DNA of 64,000 bases, taken from assembly GCF_029892105.1 (NCBI RefSeq), contig NZ_JARZAJ010000015.1, forward strand, positions 124,001-188,000, in the 5' to 3' direction. The translations under genes were made by a program, and so were the position numbers. Positions 1 to 9,254 of this stretch are shown here, piece after piece. The notes below the pieces were generated by a model that searched no databases, was not told the origin of the DNA, and saw only the letters and a list, made by a program, of their open reading frames with translations. Numbering within the stretch: position 1 is the first letter of the stretch; every line of letters starts with the position of its first letter. Origin of the DNA: Kitasatospora sp. GP82. Lineage in GTDB: Bacteria > Actinomycetota > Actinomycetes > Streptomycetales > Streptomycetaceae.

Positions 1-27
1 CACGCCGCCGGTGGAGCCTCACTTAAG

Positions 28-507
28 GTGGATCCGTACGGTCTCGCGAAGGTCGGCCGCCATACACAGGAGGTGGCCGCCGCGATGCCCGCCGAGATCG
101 TCCGTATGCAGGGGCCGTCCGAGGAGGCGGTGGGCGGCCTGTCGGGCTGGCGTACGGGCAGGGCGCTGGCCGAGTGCACCGAGTCCTGGGCGGGCTGCCT
201 CCGCGCACTGGCCGCCGAGGTGGACGCCAACGGCGCCAATCTGATCACGACGGCCCAGAACTACGCGGCGGCCGACGCCGCGGCCCACGAGGCCCTGCCC
301 GGACCGTCGTACGGCGCCCCACCGGTGCCGCACAACGGCACCCCGCCCGAGCCCCGCAACGGCACCCCGTCCGCACAGGCCCCGGCGCCGCTCGCACAAG
401 CCCCGGCGCAGGCCCCGGCACCGGCCGCCCGGATCCCCGCCCCGCACGAGCAGCTCGCCGCCCCGCACGAGCAGGCAGCCGTCGGCCTGCGGGGCGGCGG
501 TCACTGA
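28..507 (+). CDS. WXG100-like (ESX-type) small protein with Pro/Ala-rich tail
   Basis: This encodes a 159-residue protein starting at GTG, with a GGTGGAG-type ribosome site upstream. The first ~90 residues are predicted helical and carry a Trp-x-x-Gly turn (LSGWRTG), the layout of WXG100-like proteins that are type VII secretion substrates or chaperone partners. From about residue 95 the chain is low-complexity Pro/Ala, with PHNGTPPEP and PAPLAQAPAQ repeats. The stop codon overlaps the start of the next gene (TGATG), so the two are translationally coupled; in streptomycetes such proteins often sit beside a DUF1023-type hydrolase. The exact subfamily is not recognised and secretion is inferred. 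The gene lies so close to the left edge that any upstream partner is not visible. Confidence 0.7.
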   Translation: MDPYGLAKVGRHTQEVAAAMPAEIVRMQGPSEEAVGGLSGWRTGRALAECTESWAGCLRALAAEVDANGANLITTAQNYAAADAAAHEALPGPSYGAPPVPHNGTPPEPRNGTPSAQAPAPLAQAPAQAPAPAARIPAPHEQLAAPHEQAAVGLRGGGH

Positions 508-2240
508 TGGTCGACTTCGGCACACTGCACTCGGCCCGTCCCGGCGCCCTCCGCGCCGCCGCCGATGCCTACGACGCGCTCGGCCTGGCGAACGAGGTCC
601 ACCACGAGGTAATCAAGGACGCGGTCCGCTGGATCTCCCACGGCGGCAACTGGACCGGCTCGGCCGCCGAGGCCGCGACCACCGCCCTGACCCGCACCAA
701 CCGTCGTCTCGACGGCTCGCACACCGCCCTGCAGGGCATGGGCATCCTGCTCCGCAACGCCGCCGAAGCCTTCGAACTCGCCCAGGCCAAGCTCCTTTCG
801 GCCGCGGACGAGGCGGGCCGCGCCGGGTTCACGGTAGGGCCCGACGGGGTCGTCGGCTTTCCGCCACCGCGTGCGGCGGACCGGCACGACCCGGACTACC
901 ACGACCACGCCCCCTCCGTCCGAGCCCGTGCACTCACCACCCGGATCAGCGCTGCCATCGCCGAGGCGGACGCCGCCGACCGCCAAGTCGCCGCACTGCT
1001 CGACCGGTTGGCGGTGAGCGCACGCGACGGCTTCGCACTCGGCCCGGACGCGGCCGCCACCCGCCTCGACCGCATCCGCAGTCTCGGCCGGAAGCTGACC
1101 GACGCCGGCTGGCCGGCCGCCGACGCCACACCCGCGCAGGTGCACGACTGGTGGCAGGGCCTCACGCCGGCCGAGCAGCAGCGGCTGATCACCGACCACC
1201 CCGACCTGCTCGGCGGTCTCGACGGCGTCCCGGCCGCCGCCCGCGACCAGGCCAACCGCCTCGTACTGGCACGGCTGCTCGACACCTACCGGAGCCGCCC
1301 GCAGCCGCTCTCCCCCGCCGATCAGCGGAAGTTGGACGGCTTCGAGACCATCCAGCGCCGACTGACCGGCGGCTTCCCGGACGGCGGCGGACCCGGCTCC
1401 CGGCCGCCGCTCCTGCTCCTGGCCCTCGGCGAACAGGGCCAGGGCCGAGCCGTTCTCAGCTGGGGCGACCCGGACACCGCCCGCCACGTCTCCGCTCTCG
1501 TGCCCGGCCTCAACAGCACGCTCGCCGGGATCGGCGCCGGCGACGCCTCCACCGCCCTGCGGGTCCACGCAGCCGCCGCACAGGCGCAGTCGGACGCCGG
1601 CGAGGTGCCCAGTACCGCCTCGATCATCTGGCTCGGTTACGACGCACCCCTGTTGGACGGCGCCTCCGTCGCCTCCATGGACCGGGCCGTGGAGGGCGCC
1701 GCGGCGTACGACCGCTTCCTGTCCGGTCTGCGCAGCAGCCACCAGGGGCCCGAGCCCGCGCACGTCACCGCGATCGGGCACAGCTACGGCTCGCTGCTGG
1801 TCGGTCAGGCCGCCCAGCGGACCAGCCGGCTGTCCGCCGACGACGTCGTCCTGGTCGGCAGCCCGGGGACCGGCGCCGAGCGGGCGTCCCAATTCAGCGT
1901 CGGCGCCGACCATGTGTACGTGGGATCGGCCGGCCACGACCCGGTCAGCCATCTGCCCTCGCCGAGGGACCTCGTCGCCACCGGTGTCGGTGCGGTCGTC
2001 GTCCCACCGTTCGGCGCCGCGGCCGGGCACCGGGCGGCCGACCCGCACGGCCTGTGGTTCGGGCAGGATCCGGCGAGCGCCGAGTTCGGGGCCAGGTGCT
2101 TCGAGGTGGCCGATGGCAGCGTGGAGGACTCCCACGACAGCTACTTCGGCAAGAACGGCAAGGGAGGCCCCTCGCTCCAGAACATCGGCCGGATCGTCGG
2201 CGGCCGCGCCGATCGCATCAGCCCGGCACAGGGGCGGTGA
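507..2240 (+). CDS. alpha/beta hydrolase, DUF1023 type
   Basis: A 577-residue protein whose ATG overlaps the stop of the preceding WXG100-like gene. Residues 1-~170 are helical with ESX-like character (GGNWTGSAAEA near residue 50). The C-terminal half is an alpha/beta hydrolase of the DUF1023 family: the nucleophile elbow GHSYGS is clear and is preceded by IIWLGYDAP, and a His in VEDSHDSYF near the end could complete the triad. The fusion of a WXG-like helical region to a hydrolase suggests a type VII secreted enzyme or an envelope esterase; its substrate is unknown. A longer in-frame opening upstream exists, but the coupled ATG fits the operon better. Confidence 0.8.
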   Translation: MVDFGTLHSARPGALRAAADAYDALGLANEVHHEVIKDAVRWISHGGNWTGSAAEAATTALTRTNRRLDGSHTALQGMGILLRNAAEAFELAQAKLLSAADEAGRAGFTVGPDGVVGFPPPRAADRHDPDYHDHAPSVRARALTTRISAAIAEADAADRQVAALLDRLAVSARDGFALGPDAAATRLDRIRSLGRKLTDAGWPAADATPAQVHDWWQGLTPAEQQRLITDHPDLLGGLDGVPAAARDQANRLVLARLLDTYRSRPQPLSPADQRKLDGFETIQRRLTGGFPDGGGPGSRPPLLLLALGEQGQGRAVLSWGDPDTARHVSALVPGLNSTLAGIGAGDASTALRVHAAAAQAQSDAGEVPSTASIIWLGYDAPLLDGASVASMDRAVEGAAAYDRFLSGLRSSHQGPEPAHVTAIGHSYGSLLVGQAAQRTSRLSADDVVLVGSPGTGAERASQFSVGADHVYVGSAGHDPVSHLPSPRDLVATGVGAVVVPPFGAAAGHRAADPHGLWFGQDPASAEFGARCFEVADGSVEDSHDSYFGKNGKGGPSLQNIGRIVGGRADRISPAQGR

Positions 2241-2519
2241 CGGCAGGTACCCGCCTCCCGGGCGTACCGGTCGGCCGGCTGACGGAGCCTGCCCGGCCGA
2301 CCGCCCGGGAGCGGCCTCCGACCTGCGCCTCGACGAACGGTCCGATGACGCACCATCACCCCGCAGCACGGCACGGGCGGAGCGTGAGCCCGTGCGCCCC
2401 TTCCTGCCCCGCATATGCCGAATTAGGCTGTGCTTACCGGGCTACCGCCATGGGGGGACCATGGGTAGACCTTCTGCACGACCCTCGGAAGCCGGATCTC
2501 GCGCGAAGGATCAACCGCC

Positions 2520-2777
2520 ATGCCGCGCCCAACACTTGCCCAGCTCAGCATCGGCACCCTGATCGTCGTCGCCACCACGGTGGCACTGCTCGCCGTGTCC
2601 GGCGCGACGGCGGTGTTCGCGGTCGCGGTGCTGGTCGCCTTCGCCGTCACCCTCGGCACACTCGCGACGGCGCTGCTGATGACCGCCTCCCGGCGGCGGC
2701 GGCCGGCCCACCCGGCCGCCGCCCAGCGCCCTGCGGATCGGCAGCCTCCCGCACCCGCGCTCGCCCGCCAGCGCTGA
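2520..2777 (+). CDS. small membrane protein, unknown function
   Basis: An 85-residue protein preceded by a GAAGGA ribosome site about nine bases before the ATG. Two hydrophobic helices (about residues 9-33 and 36-56) are followed by a basic RRRR stretch and a Pro/Ala/Arg-rich cytoplasmic tail. I do not recognise the family. The 279 bases upstream show no other gene. It stands alone between the rightward hydrolase and the leftward RDD genes. Confidence 0.6.
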   Translation: MPRPTLAQLSIGTLIVVATTVALLAVSGATAVFAVAVLVAFAVTLGTLATALLMTASRRRRPAHPAAAQRPADRQPPAPALARQR

Positions 2778-2923
2778 CCTCCCGCGCCGCCGAGCGGGTG
2801 GCGGGGCCGGAGCGGGGCCGAGGGCACGAGCCCGAGACGCGCAGGCCGTGACCACCGGGCTTGGATCCCTCTGGTCACGGCCTGCGGCCACCCTCGGGCG
2901 GGGGCGCTCGGACGTGCGATGCG

Positions 2924-3634
2924 TCAGGCGGTCGAGACGACGACCGTCCTGGCCGCCTTGTCGTGGATGCACTGCCGATACGGCTTGTCGAAGACGCCGA
3001 ACAGTCCGTCGACGGGCCACCAGAGCAGCCCGCAGCAGAGCAGCGCGGGGGCGACGAAGACGGCCGACCGGATCCACGCGGCGGCACCGGTCGGGCTGCT
3101 GCCGTCGCTCAGCATCGCGACCCTGACCTTCATGAGCTTCTTGCCGACGGTCTGGCCGTCACGGCTCAGCATGAGCCCCTCGTAGACCAGGTACATCGCG
3201 TACCCGAGCCAGGTCGCGCCGACGAAGCCGTTCTGCTCGCTCAGGTTGCTGAACAGCAGCACGATGGCCGCGGCGATGATCTGGATCCCGATGTAGTCGA
3301 TCAGCTTGGCGGCGATCCGGTTGGGCCAGCTGCCGAGCGGGGGCATACCGGGCACCGCGCCGGTGCCGGGTTCGGCGCCCGGGCCAGGGGGGTACGGCGA
3401 GCCGTACCCGGGCGGCGGGGCGCCGTACTGCGCACCGTAGCTGCCGGGGGTGTCGTACGGGCCGCCCTGCGGAGGCTGGGGCGGAGGTGCACCGTACGGG
3501 CCCGCAGCGGGCGGGGGCGGCGGAGGCGTGCCGTACGGATCTGACGGCGTACCCGCCGCCGGGGGCTGCTGCTTGTCGGAGGAGGGCTTGCCGCCCCCCT
3601 CCGGCTCCGGGCCTGAGGGGTTCTGGTTGCTCAT
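2924..3634 (-). CDS. RDD family membrane protein, Pro-rich N-terminus
   Basis: A 236-residue protein. Residues 1-~110 are Pro/Gly/Tyr-rich (YGTPPPPPPAAGPYG repeats), as in many actinobacterial membrane proteins. The rest is an RDD domain: NRIAAKLIDY carries the conserved Arg and Asp, followed by two to three membrane helices, then GQTVGKKLMKVRV and a C-terminal DKAARTVVV, all diagnostic of the family. RDD proteins are thought to act in transport, but no substrate can be read here. A second RDD gene lies immediately upstream on the same strand, so the pair probably arose by duplication. Confidence 0.88.
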   Translation of the reverse strand: MSNQNPSGPEPEGGGKPSSDKQQPPAAGTPSDPYGTPPPPPPAAGPYGAPPPQPPQGGPYDTPGSYGAQYGAPPPGYGSPYPPGPGAEPGTGAVPGMPPLGSWPNRIAAKLIDYIGIQIIAAAIVLLFSNLSEQNGFVGATWLGYAMYLVYEGLMLSRDGQTVGKKLMKVRVAMLSDGSSPTGAAAWIRSAVFVAPALLCCGLLWWPVDGLFGVFDKPYRQCIHDKAARTVVVSTA

Positions 3635-3645
3635 GGTTCGAGTAG

Positions 3646-3668
3646 AACATCGGCATTACTACGATGTT
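3646..3668. promoter_or_regulatory. inverted repeat upstream of RDD gene
   Basis: AACATCG and CGATGTT form a 7-bp inverted repeat separated by nine AT-rich bases, 12-34 bases upstream of the ATG at 3634. The position suits an operator or a -10 region; no regulator is identified. Confidence 0.35.
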
Positions 3669-3688
3669 GGGATATTTCGCCCGTTTTG

Positions 3689-3717
3689 GGGGGAGCAACC
3701 CGGACGGTGACTCCCCC
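3689..3717 (-). terminator. hairpin after second RDD gene
   Basis: GGGGGAG and CTCCCCC pair across a 15-base loop immediately after the stop at 3718-3720 of the leftward gene. On the minus strand the stem leads into AAAACGGGCG rather than a T run, so it is a modest terminator. Confidence 0.4.
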
Positions 3718-5157
3718 TCAGCAACGCACCACCCTGGTGCGGGCGGCACGGTCCTGCCAGCCGCACCGCGCCGCGGAGTCGAAGAGCGGCCACAGCAGGC
3801 CGATCACCGAGAGCACGGAGAGCTGCCTGACGATCCATCGGGTGAGCGACCAGCCGAACGCCGGCGGCTGGGCGGACGGCTCGGCAGACCCGCCGCTCCG
3901 ACCGGACGGGGCCGTACGGACCACCCGGACGCCGGCCAGCCGCTTGCCCACGGTCTGGCCCGTCCGGGCGGTCGGGAGCACCTCGTACAGGAGACCCGTC
4001 AGGACCAGCAGACCGATCAGCGCACCGGCCTTGCCGAGCACCACCCCGTCCACCAGCCACACGTCCACCGCATGGCCCGTCACCCGGGCGACGAACTTGG
4101 CGTGCTGGAGCCTGTCCTGGAGGTGGGCCGTCGCCGAGGAGAGCAGCGGGACTCCTGCGGCGACCGCCACCACGGCGACCACCGCACTGTCGAACAGTCG
4201 CGCGAGCAGACGGCGGCCGAGACCGGCCGGACGCGCGACCGGTCGGGGCCGGGTGCGGGCTGCGGTCCTGCGCGGAGCCGCGGCTGCGACTGTGACTGCG
4301 GCTGCGGCTGCGGCTCGCGGCTTCGCGGCCGGAGCGGGGCTCTCGGCCACGGCCACGGCAGGAGCAGGAGCAGCTGGCGCGAGAGCACGAGCAGGCGAAG
4401 GCACGGAAGCCACAGCAGGAGCGGCCGGTGCAGCCGGTGCGGTCGGTGCAGCCGGTGCGGTCGGTGCAGCCGGTGCGGTCGGCGCAGGAGCAGCAGGCGC
4501 GACCGCCGCAGGCGCCTGGACCTCGGCGGCGCCCGCTCCCGCCTGCGGAGCCCCCCAGGAGACCCGGCGCTGCGAGTCCTCCGGCTCCGCCTGCCGGCGG
4601 ACGGCCGCGGCACCCTGCTCCGGGCCGCGGCCCTGGCCGATCGGCGTCGGCGGCTCGGGTTCGGGCCCGCGCAGCACCGTCGGCGCGGGCACAGCCACGG
4701 GCGCAGGCGCGGGCACGGGCGGAGACGCGGGCGCGGGCACTGGAGCCGGCGCGGGCGCGGCCGCCACGGGTTCGACCGTCGAACGCGGTCGCAGCTCCAG
4801 CGCGAGTTCGAGTTCCGCCTCCGGCGCCAGGGTGAAGGAGGCGCCGCCCGAGGTCTGGTCGAAGAAGAGCGGCCCGGTCTCGCCGACCGCCCCGGCCGGG
4901 GGTGCGGGCGGTACACCGGGGGCAGCCGCCCGAGCGACCGGCGGCGGAACGTACCGCATGGCGGGCGGGGCCTGACGGGCTGCGAAGCGCGGGGGCTCCA
5001 GCACCTCCCCGGCCTCGGGCGCGGGCCTGCTGGTGCCCGGCACCCACGCGGTCCCGCCCCAGTAGCGGACGAAACCCGGAACGGAGGGGTCGGGGTAGTA
5101 GCCCGGCGTCGGGCCGACGGCGATGTCCGCGCCGCCGACGAAGGGCCGGTCCGTCAT
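3718..5157 (-). CDS. DUF2510 and RDD domain membrane protein with Ala/Pro repeat linker
   Basis: A 479-residue protein. The start at 5157 gives MTDRPFVGG, followed by a DUF2510 motif (PGYYPDPSVPGFVRYWGG) at residues ~18-35. A long Ala/Pro/Val linker follows, including APTAPAAP repeats encoded by an 18-bp DNA repeat. The C-terminal ~170 residues form an RDD domain: RLLARLFDSAVVA, GQTVGKRLAGVRVV and a final QDRAARTRVV. The linker is likely disordered and variable. It is adjacent to another RDD gene on the same strand. Function is unknown; membrane location is clear. Confidence 0.85.
   Translation of the reverse strand: MTDRPFVGGADIAVGPTPGYYPDPSVPGFVRYWGGTAWVPGTSRPAPEAGEVLEPPRFAARQAPPAMRYVPPPVARAAAPGVPPAPPAGAVGETGPLFFDQTSGGASFTLAPEAELELALELRPRSTVEPVAAAPAPAPVPAPASPPVPAPAPVAVPAPTVLRGPEPEPPTPIGQGRGPEQGAAAVRRQAEPEDSQRRVSWGAPQAGAGAAEVQAPAAVAPAAPAPTAPAAPTAPAAPTAPAAPAAPAVASVPSPARALAPAAPAPAVAVAESPAPAAKPRAAAAAAVTVAAAAPRRTAARTRPRPVARPAGLGRRLLARLFDSAVVAVVAVAAGVPLLSSATAHLQDRLQHAKFVARVTGHAVDVWLVDGVVLGKAGALIGLLVLTGLLYEVLPTARTGQTVGKRLAGVRVVRTAPSGRSGGSAEPSAQPPAFGWSLTRWIVRQLSVLSVIGLLWPLFDSAARCGWQDRAARTRVVRC
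4427..4480. repeat. 18-bp tandem repeat, three copies
   Basis: The unit GGTGCAGCCGGTGCGGTC is repeated three times without change inside the RDD linker coding region, giving the in-frame APTAPA protein repeat. Copy number is likely to vary between strains. Confidence 0.9.
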
Positions 5158-5492
5158 GTGGTTCTTCTTTCGTTGCAGCGCCGGGGGGGTACAGCGGAGC
5201 GGAGGACTCCGGGGCGAGTCCACCGCGGGGCAGGAAGGAACTGCGGGGCAAAGAAGCTGCGGGCTTCAGCGCATCAGCGCAGGCGGGCTCGGACGAGCCG
5301 CCGCAGCGATGCGGCGGACAGTCGTCAGGCAGTCACAAAGGGTAGTACCTCCGGGCGGCGGCGGATGGCAGTTGAGGGAATCCCGGTCCATCCGCAGGCA
5401 TCCGCCAAAAGTGTGTAAGACCTTCCGCCCGCCGCGCTCTCTCCCGTTGAAGGGGCTCGGAAGCAGCCCCGCAGAGATGAGAGGAACCGGTC
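5158..5492. other. divergent intergenic region between RDD and SsgA-like genes
   Basis: No gene is seen. The region should hold the promoters of both divergent genes. A small hairpin (GGGGCT at 5452-5457 and AGCCCC at 5465-5470) lies just before the GAGAGGA ribosome site of the rightward gene. An A-rich stretch at 5407-5419 is the lowest-GC spot. Confidence 0.5.
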
Positions 5493-5909
5493 ATGGACAG
5501 GCCTGTCGCCGTCGTCGAGCAGGAGCTCGAACTCAGCCTGGTGCTCTCCCCGGAGCGCAGCATCGCCGTCCCGGCCCGGCTGTCGTACACCAGTCACGAC
5601 CCGTTCGCCGTCCACATCACCTTCCACCTGGACAGCGGCGCGCCCGTGACCTGGGTGTTCGCCCGTGAGCTGCTGGTCGAGGGCACCTTCAGGCCGTGCG
5701 GGCAGGGGGATGTGCGGATCTGGCCGACCCGGTCCGGACGGCACAGCGTGCTGTGCATGGCGCTGACCTCCCCGGCGGGGGACGCGCTGCTGGAGGCGCC
5801 GCTGCCCACCGTGGCGGCGTGGCTGGAGCGGGCGCACCGGCTGGTGCCGCCGGGCGCCGAGCTGTCGGCGCTCGACCTGGACGACTCCCTCGCCGAGCTG
5901 CTCGCGTGA
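5493..5909 (+). CDS. SsgA-like sporulation/cell-division regulator (SALP)
   Basis: A 138-residue protein with an AGAGGAACC ribosome site. It is a full-length SsgA/SsgB-type protein: ARLSYTSHDPFAVHITFH, then VTWVFARELLVEG, then the GDVRIWP block, and a C-terminal acidic DLDDSLAELL. SALPs control septum placement and peptidoglycan processing in sporulating hyphae; SsgB recruits FtsZ. In S. coelicolor ssgG (SCO2924) lies just before a dioxygenase/Lrp pair, as this gene does here, so it may be the ssgG equivalent. This is inferred from remembered synteny, so no symbol is given. Confidence 0.92.
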   Translation: MDRPVAVVEQELELSLVLSPERSIAVPARLSYTSHDPFAVHITFHLDSGAPVTWVFARELLVEGTFRPCGQGDVRIWPTRSGRHSVLCMALTSPAGDALLEAPLPTVAAWLERAHRLVPPGAELSALDLDDSLAELLA

Positions 5910-5982
5910 GCAGCCGAAACCGGTGCGGCAGGATCCGGTGCGACTGGAACCGGTTCGGCGGGTACGGGCGGCCTCCGGGGCC

Positions 5983-7395
5983 TCAGCGGGCCGCGGGGGC
6001 CTGCTGGCGCTCCTCGGGGGCGGCACCCGTCGCCGGGCCCGCCACGCTGTCGGTCCGCTGCCGCGGCAGCCGTACCAGCGGTGCGCCCGCCGCCCGGCGG
6101 CGGGAGTGCACCCGCAGCGCGGAGACGGCCAGGAAGCCGAGGCCGACCAGCGGGTAGATCGAGGCGGGCGCCTGGTGCAGTGCCGGCAGGTGCCGGTCCA
6201 GCTCGCCCTTGTGCGGCACGATCCACATCGCGAAGGAGAGGAAGGCCAGCAGCGTCGCGCCCAGGATCGGCCGCCAGCGGGCCCGCCGGACGGCTGCCGG
6301 ACGCGACCGCTCGTGGGCGGCCTCGGCCGCGAGCAGCACCAGCATCGGGACGCACCACACCCAGTGGTGGGTCCAGCTGATCGGCGAGACCAGCACCGCC
6401 GTGACGGCGGCGGTGCACACGCCCCACGCCTCGGAGCGGGGCAGCCAGCGGTCGCTGCGGTACGCCCAGGCGGCGGTGGCCAGACCGGCGAGCGCGACCA
6501 GTGCGCCGATGAGGGTGGCAAGGGTGCCCGGGTCGGCGGTGTGCATCAGCCGGGCGGCGGCACCGCGTACGGACTGGTTGTCGACGACCTCGGTCCTGCC
6601 GACCCGGGAGGAGTCGTAGAGGTACTTGGTCCAGAAGCCGTAGGTGGCGTCGGGAAGGACGAGCGCGCCGATCAGGAAGGTGCCGAGGAAGGCGAAACCG
6701 GCCACGAAGGCGGCCCGGACCCGGCCGGTGATCAGCAGATAGACGGCGAACAGGCCGGGGGTGAGCTTGATCCCGGCCGCGATGCCGATGGCGACGCCCT
6801 TGCTGCGGCGGCCGTCCGGGCGGGTGAGGTCCCAGAGGATCAGGCAGGCGAGGGCCAGGTTGATCTGCCCGTAGCGAAGGGTGGTGAAGACCGGCTCCAG
6901 CCACACCCCGAACCCGGTGACCAGGATGACGCCGATCGGGCGAAGCTCACGGCGCGGCCAGCCCACCAGCCTGAAGGAGAAGTGGGCGAGCAGCCCGAGC
7001 AGGACCAGGTTGCCGGTGGTGATGAGGACCCGCAGCAGGCTGACGCCGACGTAGGCGGTCGGCACGAAGAGCATCGCGGCGAACGGCGGGTAGGTCGCGG
7101 GCAGGTTCCACTGGGTGACCCGGAGCGCGTACAGGTCCTCGTTGTGGGCGACGGCGGAGCCCTCGGCACGGTAGACGATCATGTCCACCATCGAGGTGCC
7201 GGCGAAGTGCCGGACGATCGCGTACGCGAGCAGCGAGAACAGGGCCGCACCGGTGGCGATGGCCAGCGGTCGGCGCGGGGCCTCACGCAGGGCGCGGACG
7301 GGGGCGGCGAGGATGCGCCGCCGTTCTGCCGGGGCAGAGCCGTCCTGGCGGGGCCGCCGCTGGGGCACCCTCTGCTGCTCCTGCACCGCTGTCAC
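5983..7395 (-). CDS. GT87 (DUF2029) polyprenyl-phosphate glycosyltransferase
   Basis: A 470-residue integral membrane protein beginning at GTG. After a basic N-terminus it has about ten hydrophobic helices. The first extracytoplasmic loop contains DMIVYRAEGSAV and NLPATYPPFAA, the pattern of GT87 mannosyltransferases (PimE-like), where the loop Asp is catalytic. These GT-C enzymes transfer mannose or another sugar from a polyprenyl phosphate donor to lipids or glycans outside the membrane. The C-terminal ~35 residues are polar. It appears to be a single gene; the chitinase gene behind it has its own ribosome site. Confidence 0.85.
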   Translation of the reverse strand: MTAVQEQQRVPQRRPRQDGSAPAERRRILAAPVRALREAPRRPLAIATGAALFSLLAYAIVRHFAGTSMVDMIVYRAEGSAVAHNEDLYALRVTQWNLPATYPPFAAMLFVPTAYVGVSLLRVLITTGNLVLLGLLAHFSFRLVGWPRRELRPIGVILVTGFGVWLEPVFTTLRYGQINLALACLILWDLTRPDGRRSKGVAIGIAAGIKLTPGLFAVYLLITGRVRAAFVAGFAFLGTFLIGALVLPDATYGFWTKYLYDSSRVGRTEVVDNQSVRGAAARLMHTADPGTLATLIGALVALAGLATAAWAYRSDRWLPRSEAWGVCTAAVTAVLVSPISWTHHWVWCVPMLVLLAAEAAHERSRPAAVRRARWRPILGATLLAFLSFAMWIVPHKGELDRHLPALHQAPASIYPLVGLGFLAVSALRVHSRRRAAGAPLVRLPRQRTDSVAGPATGAAPEERQQAPAAR

Positions 7396-7508
7396 GTTCC
7401 GCTCCGTCCTCGGGTCGACCAGCTAGCGACACTACCTGACGGAGGCGGGGGCGCGGCCGACTCTTGCGGCAGCGCCCCCGGTCCCGAGGTGAGCGGAAGG
7501 CAGACGGG

Positions 7509-9047
7509 TCAGCCGGTGTAAGCGCCGAGGGCCCGGGTGAAGTCCAGCGGCTGCTGGACGATGCTGCTGCAGGTCGCGTCGGCGTACGTCTGGGCGCCGC
7601 CCGCGCAGCCCTTGTCGCGGGTGCCGGACCACATGGCGAGCCAGGCCAGGTGCTTGCTCGCGGCGAACCGGGCGAGCTGGTCGGCGTCCGCGACCGTGAA
7701 GACCTCGGTGGCGACGTCGTTGACGCCGATCATCGGGGTGACCGCCACCTTCGCCCAGGCGTCGCCGTCGCCGAGGCCGAGCACGCTCTTCAGCTGGGCC
7801 TGGGTGGCGGTGGCGGCGTCAATGGCGTACTTGCCCATCCGGCCGTTCGGGTTGGGGGCGACACCGTCGCCGAAGTCCATCGCCATGATGTTGACGGCGC
7901 CGATCGCGACGCCGTTGCTCCTGGCGTCGGCGACCAGGTTGATGCCGTCCTGGGTGAGACCGCTGGGCAGGACGGGCAGGGTGAAGGAGACGTCCAGGGT
8001 GCGGCCCTTGGCGGCGGCGGTCCGCTGGAGCTGCGCGACGGCCTGGGCGCGGCGGGTGTTGGCGGCGGTGTCGCCGAGCGCGCCGCCCTCGATGTCGAAG
8101 TCCAGCTCGGTGAGGCCGTAGGCGTCCACGGCCTTCTGGTACGCGGCGGCCAGCTCGGCCGCCGAGGAGCAGACGGTGGCGAGCTCACTGCCGTTGGCAC
8201 CGCCGAGGGAGACCCGGACGTCGCCGCCGACCGCGCGCAGCGCACCGATCTGCGCCGCGACGGCGTCACCGGACAGGTCGCTGACCCCGCCCCACTTGGG
8301 GGTGCAGCCGCCGCCGGACACGACGAAGGCGAGGTTGAAGTTCTTCACACCGGTCGCCTTCGCGGTGGCGACCAGGTCGTACGGCGGGTAGAGCGAGGTG
8401 TCCACGTACGGGGAGAAACGCGCGCCGCTGACCGGGGCGGCGGTCGGCGAGGTGCTCGGGGTCGGCTTCGCGGTGGTCGCGGTGGCGCTCGGGGTGGGCG
8501 GCTGAGCCGTCGGGGAGCTGGTCGCCGGGGTGCTGGCCGTCGGGGTCGGCGTGGCGGTGGTCGGGCGACCGGAGGGGACGGGGGTCGGCCCGGTGCCCGC
8601 CGTGCACGAGGCGTTGTCGATCAGGCAGTTGCCCGGCTCGGCCTGCGCCGCACCGGAGCCCTGGACGACAAAGCCCACCTCGACCGTCCTACCCGGCTCG
8701 ATCCGCCGGCTCCACGACTGCGGCTTGACGGTGATGTGCTGCCCGGCGGCGGTGAAGGTGGCGTTCCAGAGCGAGTCGATCTTCGCGCCGGACGGCAGGT
8801 CGAAGCTCAACGTCCAGTCCTCGATCGCCTTCCCGCCCGGGTTGGTCACCAGGTACTGCCCGGTGTAGCCGTTCTCCCAGGTGCTGCTCCTGCTGTAGGC
8901 GGCACCGACCGAGGCGGCGCTGGCGGAGGAGGCGAGCACCACCGCGCCGCCCGCGACGACGGCGGCGGCGAGCGCCGACGCCCCGACGACCATTCCCTTC
9001 CGGCTGCGCCGGTGGCTTCCTGAACGTCGACTGCGCTGGGGCGTCAT
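7509..9047 (-). CDS. secreted GH18 chitinase with N-terminal CBM2
   Basis: A 512-residue protein with a GGAGG ribosome site. A signal peptide spans about residues 1-44 (basic n-region, then a long Ala/Val core ending SSASA). Residues ~46-150 are a family 2 cellulose/chitin-binding module (WENGYTGQYLVTNPGGKAI, then W-rich segments). A Thr/Pro linker follows (~155-215). The GH18 domain shows LTELDFDIEGG, the DxxDxDxE active-site strand with the catalytic Glu. Domain order resembles the small Streptomyces chitinases. It should hydrolyse chitin outside the cell and supply GlcNAc. No typical chi promoter repeat was seen upstream. Confidence 0.93.
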   Translation of the reverse strand: MTPQRSRRSGSHRRSRKGMVVGASALAAAVVAGGAVVLASSASAASVGAAYSRSSTWENGYTGQYLVTNPGGKAIEDWTLSFDLPSGAKIDSLWNATFTAAGQHITVKPQSWSRRIEPGRTVEVGFVVQGSGAAQAEPGNCLIDNASCTAGTGPTPVPSGRPTTATPTPTASTPATSSPTAQPPTPSATATTAKPTPSTSPTAAPVSGARFSPYVDTSLYPPYDLVATAKATGVKNFNLAFVVSGGGCTPKWGGVSDLSGDAVAAQIGALRAVGGDVRVSLGGANGSELATVCSSAAELAAAYQKAVDAYGLTELDFDIEGGALGDTAANTRRAQAVAQLQRTAAAKGRTLDVSFTLPVLPSGLTQDGINLVADARSNGVAIGAVNIMAMDFGDGVAPNPNGRMGKYAIDAATATQAQLKSVLGLGDGDAWAKVAVTPMIGVNDVATEVFTVADADQLARFAASKHLAWLAMWSGTRDKGCAGGAQTYADATCSSIVQQPLDFTRALGAYTG

Positions 9048-9254
9048 GGTCTGCGTACCTCCACGAGAAGACCGGTCGAACGGGGCTCGGGCCCCGACCC
9101 CGCAGACGCTAGCGGCGCCTCGGGGGCCGATCGGCCCACCTCAGCGAGCCCAACGCCTCCGTTAGGACGCCCTTAAGGAAGAGGTCCGGCAACAGCGGCC
9201 GGCCAGGCAGTACCTCAACGGGCGCGGTTGTCCGCACAGGGAACTGACGTACCG

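Noticed and set aside
3659-5251. Long frames on both strands across the second RDD gene
   Set aside because: Only the minus frame from 5157 shows DUF2510 and RDD motifs; the others are Arg/Ser/Cys-rich shadows.
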